From Achromobacter sp. Root83 (GTDB lineage Bacteria; Pseudomonadota; Gammaproteobacteria; Burkholderiales; Burkholderiaceae_B): 64,000 nucleotides of DNA. How positions within the stretch are numbered: position 1 is the first letter of the stretch; every line of letters begins with the position of its first letter. Below, in pieces: positions 61,252 to 64,000 of this stretch. The notes under the pieces are model-generated. The model had not been told where the DNA came from, did no database searches, and saw only the letters and a list, made by a program, of their open reading frames with translations. The stretch covers positions 125,910 through 189,909 of the forward strand of contig NZ_LMIU01000027.1 in the NCBI RefSeq assembly GCF_001428845.1, in the 5' to 3' direction. A program made the translations under genes and the position numbers.

Positions 61252-62229
61252 GTGCAGACACTCAAACTGATCGTCCAGGAAGTCCGGCAGGAATCGCCGC
61301 TGATCCGTTCGTTTCGCCTGGCGCGCGCGGACGCCGGTCCGCTGCCCGCCTTCGGACCGGGCGCGCACCTGAAGGTCTCGATACCCGGCCTGCGCGATCC
61401 GCGCTGCTATTCGCTGATCCAGCTTGCGCCCGAGGCCCGGCGGTTCGCCGAGCCCTCCGAATACCGGCTGGGCGTGCGGCTCGAGGAAACCAGCCAGGGC
61501 GGATCCCGTCACATGCATGCGTTGGCCGAAGGCGACACCCTGACGGTCGAAGGCCCCAAGAACGACTTTCCGCTGCACGAATCGCCCGCCGGTGACGAGC
61601 CCGTCGTGCTGATCGCGGGCGGCATCGGCATCACGCCCATCGCGTCCATGGCCGCCGCGCTGAAGGCCGCCGGCCGCGCCTTCCACCTGCATTACTGCAG
61701 CCGCAGCAAGGACCAGCTTGCCTTCCTGCCCGAGCTGCAGGCCCTGGCGGACGGCGCCCTGACGCTGCACGCCGACGACGACCCGCCCAGCCGCTTCGAC
61801 CTCCAGGCGCTGCTGGCCTCCGCGACGCCGCGCCAGCACCTGTATGTATGCGGCCCCAAGGGCCTGATCGACGCCGTCATCCAGGGCGCCCGCGCGCGCC
61901 ATTGGCCCGATGCCCACATCCATTTCGAACTCTTCGTCGCCGCCGCCGCGCAGGCTGGCGACCAGCCCTTCGAAGTCGAACTGCGCCAGTCCGGGCGCGT
62001 GCTGGCCATTCCGGCGGACAAGACCATCGTCGACGTGATGGAAGAAGAAGGCTGCGACCCGATGTACGACTGCAAGCGCGGCGAATGCGGCGTCTGCCAG
62101 GCCACGGTGCTGGAAGGCGAGCCCGACCATCGCGACTACTACCTGTCCGACACCGAGAAGGCCAGCGGAAAAATCATCCAGATCTGCATCTCGCGCGCCA
62201 AGTCCGCGCGGCTGGTGCTGGACCTGTAG
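61252..62229 (+). CDS. PDR/VanB-type iron-sulfur flavoreductase
   Basis: A 325-residue electron-transfer protein of the phthalate dioxygenase reductase type. It has an FMN-binding barrel (FGPGAHLKVSIPGLRDPRCYSL), an NAD-binding domain (VVLIAGGIGITPIASMAAAL, LYVCGPKGLIDAVI) and a C-terminal plant-type [2Fe-2S] ferredoxin domain (CDPMYDCKRGECGVCQATV and a later IQICISRA). The start is GTG 61252 with AAAGAGA upstream, 14 bp after the preceding stop. It most likely feeds electrons to the dioxygenase encoded next. Confidence 0.9.
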   Translation: MQTLKLIVQEVRQESPLIRSFRLARADAGPLPAFGPGAHLKVSIPGLRDPRCYSLIQLAPEARRFAEPSEYRLGVRLEETSQGGSRHMHALAEGDTLTVEGPKNDFPLHESPAGDEPVVLIAGGIGITPIASMAAALKAAGRAFHLHYCSRSKDQLAFLPELQALADGALTLHADDDPPSRFDLQALLASATPRQHLYVCGPKGLIDAVIQGARARHWPDAHIHFELFVAAAAQAGDQPFEVELRQSGRVLAIPADKTIVDVMEEEGCDPMYDCKRGECGVCQATVLEGEPDHRDYYLSDTEKASGKIIQICISRAKSARLVLDL

Positions 62230-62250
62230 CGCCTAGACAAGGAAGCGGCC

Positions 62251-63570
62251 ATGGCCAACTATCGCGACAATCCTGACGCCATCCGCGCCCTGCTGCGCGA
62301 CACCGAGGTGCACAAGGACCTGTTCATCGACCAGGAACTGTTCGACCTGGAAATGGAGCGGCTGTACGCCAACACCTGGGTCTATGTCGGCCACGACAGC
62401 CAGGTGCCCAATCCCGGCGATTACGTCACCACCACGGTCGGCAACCAGCCCGTGGTGATGGTGCGCCACAGCGACAAGACCGTGCGCGTTTTGCACAACC
62501 GCTGCCCGCACAAGGGCACCATGGTGGCCGGTGACGCCTGCGGCAACACGGGCAAATTCTTCCGCTGCCCCTATCACGCCTGGACGTTCAAGACGGACGG
62601 CAGCCTGCTGTCGATACCCCTGAAGAAGGGCTACGAGAACACCGGCCTGGAAAACTGCGAAGCCAGCCAGGGCATGGCGGCCGTGAAAGACGTGAAGAAC
62701 CATCGCGGCTTCGTCTTCTGCCGCCTGAATCCCGACGGCCAGTCCTTCGAGGATTTCTTCGGCGAATCGCTGTCCACGCTGGACAACATGGTGGACCGTT
62801 CTCCGGAAGGCCGCCTCGAAGTCGCGGGCGGCGTGTTGCGCTACATGCACCGCTGCAACTGGAAAATGCTGGTCGACAACCAGACCGACACCTGCCACCC
62901 GATGGTGGCCCACGAATCGTCCGCCGGCACGGCCGTCAAGGTCTGGGAACAAGCCCCGGAAGGCACGCCCAAGCCCATGGCGGTGGAGCTGTTCGCGCCG
63001 TTCATCTCGCCCTACGAGTTCTTCGAGAACATGGGCATCCGTGTCTGGGAAAACGGCCACGGGCACACCGGGGTGTCGGATTCCATCCACGCATCCTATT
63101 CCGGCGTGCCGGGATACTGGGAGTCGATGGTTGAGTCCTATGGCGAGGAACGCGCCAAACAGATCCTGGGCGACGTGCGCCACAACACGGTGTACTTCCC
63201 CAACATCATGGTCAAGGGCCCCATCCAGACGCTGCGGATCTTCAAGCCCATCGCCGCCGACCGCACGCTGGTGGAGTCCTGGACCTTCCGCCTGGTGGGC
63301 GCGCCCGATCTGCTGCTGGAACGCACCCTCATGTACAACCGCCTGATCAACGCGCCGACGTCCGTCGTGGGCCACGACGACCTCGAAATGTACGAGCGCG
63401 CGCAGGACGGCCTGCATTCCCGCGCCCGCGACTGGGTCAATGTGGGGCGGCTGTACTCGCCGGAAGAAGCGGGCCAGAAGAACGTCAACACCAATGGCAC
63501 CAACGAATGGCAGATGCGCAACCAGTACCGCGCATGGGGCCGCTACATGACGGGACCGGAATCCGTATGA
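62251..63570 (+). CDS. Rieske ring-hydroxylating dioxygenase, alpha subunit
   Basis: A 439-residue oxygenase large subunit. The Rieske [2Fe-2S] ligands are CPHKG and CPYHAW (about residues 85 and 106). The mononuclear iron site is in VDNQTDTCHPMVAHES (His-x4-His), with the bridging Asp upstream of the first His, plus a later Asp expected. AAGGAAG precedes the ATG. Substrate is likely an aromatic acid, but the closest class cannot be fixed by eye. Confidence 0.92.
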   Translation: MANYRDNPDAIRALLRDTEVHKDLFIDQELFDLEMERLYANTWVYVGHDSQVPNPGDYVTTTVGNQPVVMVRHSDKTVRVLHNRCPHKGTMVAGDACGNTGKFFRCPYHAWTFKTDGSLLSIPLKKGYENTGLENCEASQGMAAVKDVKNHRGFVFCRLNPDGQSFEDFFGESLSTLDNMVDRSPEGRLEVAGGVLRYMHRCNWKMLVDNQTDTCHPMVAHESSAGTAVKVWEQAPEGTPKPMAVELFAPFISPYEFFENMGIRVWENGHGHTGVSDSIHASYSGVPGYWESMVESYGEERAKQILGDVRHNTVYFPNIMVKGPIQTLRIFKPIAADRTLVESWTFRLVGAPDLLLERTLMYNRLINAPTSVVGHDDLEMYERAQDGLHSRARDWVNVGRLYSPEEAGQKNVNTNGTNEWQMRNQYRAWGRYMTGPESV

Positions 63571-64000
63571 GCACAAGCGACCGCGACTTGATCGATTTCG
63601 TCTACGCCGAGGCGCGCATGCTGGACGAGCTGCGCTTCGAGGACTGGCTCGGCCTGTACACCGACGATGGCCATTACTGGATGCCGCTGGCGCACGGCCA
63701 GACGGATGCGAAGCTGCACGCGTCGCTCATGTACGAAGACAAGCTGCTGCTGCGCGTGCGCGTGGAGCGGCTGGCGGGCCAACGCACCTTTTCGCAGCAG
63801 CCCAAGAGCCGCTGCCATCATCTGCTGCAGGCGCCCACCGTGGAACACGGCCATCCGGACGCCGCGCCCGCGGAAGGCCGTCACGTCGTGCGCACCGCCT
63901 TCCACTACGTCGAGACCCGGCAGGACGCGCAAACCCTGTACGCGGGCTGGACCACGCACCACCTCGTGGAGCAGGATGGCGCCCTGCGCATCCGCCTGAA
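63567..64000 (+). CDS. Ring-hydroxylating dioxygenase beta subunit (partial, runs off window)
   Basis: The first 144 codons of a small subunit: MSTSDRDLIDFVYAEARMLD, EDWLGLYTDDGHYWMPL, SRCHHLLQAPTVEHG and HYVETRQDAQTLYAGWTTHH. This is the SnoaL-like cone of dioxygenase beta subunits, which pairs with the alpha subunit in an alpha3beta3 complex. Its ATG overlaps the alpha stop (ATGA). The end lies beyond the window. Confidence 0.92.
   Translation, partial: MSTSDRDLIDFVYAEARMLDELRFEDWLGLYTDDGHYWMPLAHGQTDAKLHASLMYEDKLLLRVRVERLAGQRTFSQQPKSRCHHLLQAPTVEHGHPDAAPAEGRHVVRTAFHYVETRQDAQTLYAGWTTHHLVEQDGALRIRL

Noticed and set aside
1-64000. tRNA or rRNA genes, insertion sequences, prophage or integrase genes
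   Set aside because: No T-loop/CCA-like cloverleaf, rRNA motif, transposase, terminal inverted repeat or integrase signature was seen on either strand; a tRNAscan or Infernal run would be decisive.

Overview
The window is a GC-rich chromosomal segment of a betaproteobacterium. Gene content points to the Alcaligenaceae (Achromobacter/Bordetella-like): an orphan Bug/TctC-type solute receptor, phasin, RhlE helicase, minCDE with a long Ala-rich MinC, an fis-purH-ruvC-ruvA string, and many IclR/MarR-regulated catabolic genes. Genus is inferred from gene content only. I see no rRNA, tRNA, phage, insertion sequence or CRISPR array; this is mostly core chromosome with a few accessory patches.

Layout. 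1-5.8 kb: the end of pyrD, a phasin gene with a strong promoter and phased TGCA motifs, a tripartite-type periplasmic receptor, an IclR regulator, a molybdopterin-binding-domain protein, an EI24 membrane protein and a thioredoxin-like protein. 5.8-14.2 kb: RhlE-type RNA helicase, AzlCD branched-chain amino acid exporter divergent from ilvE, small zinc-finger and NTF2-like proteins, a YheT-type hydrolase, a BepA-like M48 protease and galU. 14.3-21.7 kb is a divalent-metal region: CtaG-like membrane protein, porin, MgtA-type Mg2+ ATPase, a small ACT-fold protein resembling the soluble tail of MgtC, two candidate leader peptides, and a Na+/Ca2+-exchanger-family protein behind a yybP-ykoY (Mn2+) riboswitch. 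21.8-32.4 kb: pepP, a TM2 protein, ubiH-type hydroxylase, dusB-fis, purH-ruvC-ruvA, an NDUFA9-like reductase, a threonine-dehydratase-like enzyme and ruvB. 32.5-36.3 kb: an OmpR/EnvZ-type two-component pair divergent from a short usher-like outer-membrane protein. 36.4-45 kb: recQ, a cydAB-like pair, glnS, minCDE. 45-50.3 kb: a glycine-zipper lipoprotein, an isochorismatase-type hydrolase, vapBC, ettA, an EamA transporter and an acidic hypothetical protein. 50.8-56.4 kb: a complete five-gene Dpp/Opp-type ABC transporter operon. 56.6-64 kb: a MarR regulator divergent from an operon of fused-type indolepyruvate ferredoxin oxidoreductase (iorA, iorB), an iron-sulfur flavoreductase and a Rieske ring-hydroxylating dioxygenase (alpha, and beta cut by the window end).

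The most interesting signals are: (1) the mgt region, where a stand-alone ACT-fold protein is followed by a well-translated 21-codon open frame containing Asp-Pro-Glu-Pro, then by a 330-nt C-rich, hairpin-bearing leader of mgtA. This is an apparent non-enterobacterial counterpart of the mgtL leader-peptide switch; (2) a CydA homologue in which all six canonical cytochrome bd haem-site residues I can align are replaced; (3) a nine-base element placed 8 bp upstream of both divergent -10 boxes of the marR/ior region; (4) the Mn2+ riboswitch, which argues that the exchanger-family protein exports manganese; and (5) a usher-like barrel lacking plug and periplasmic domains beside a two-component system whose sensor has a poly-proline/Asp-Arg-rich periplasmic insert.
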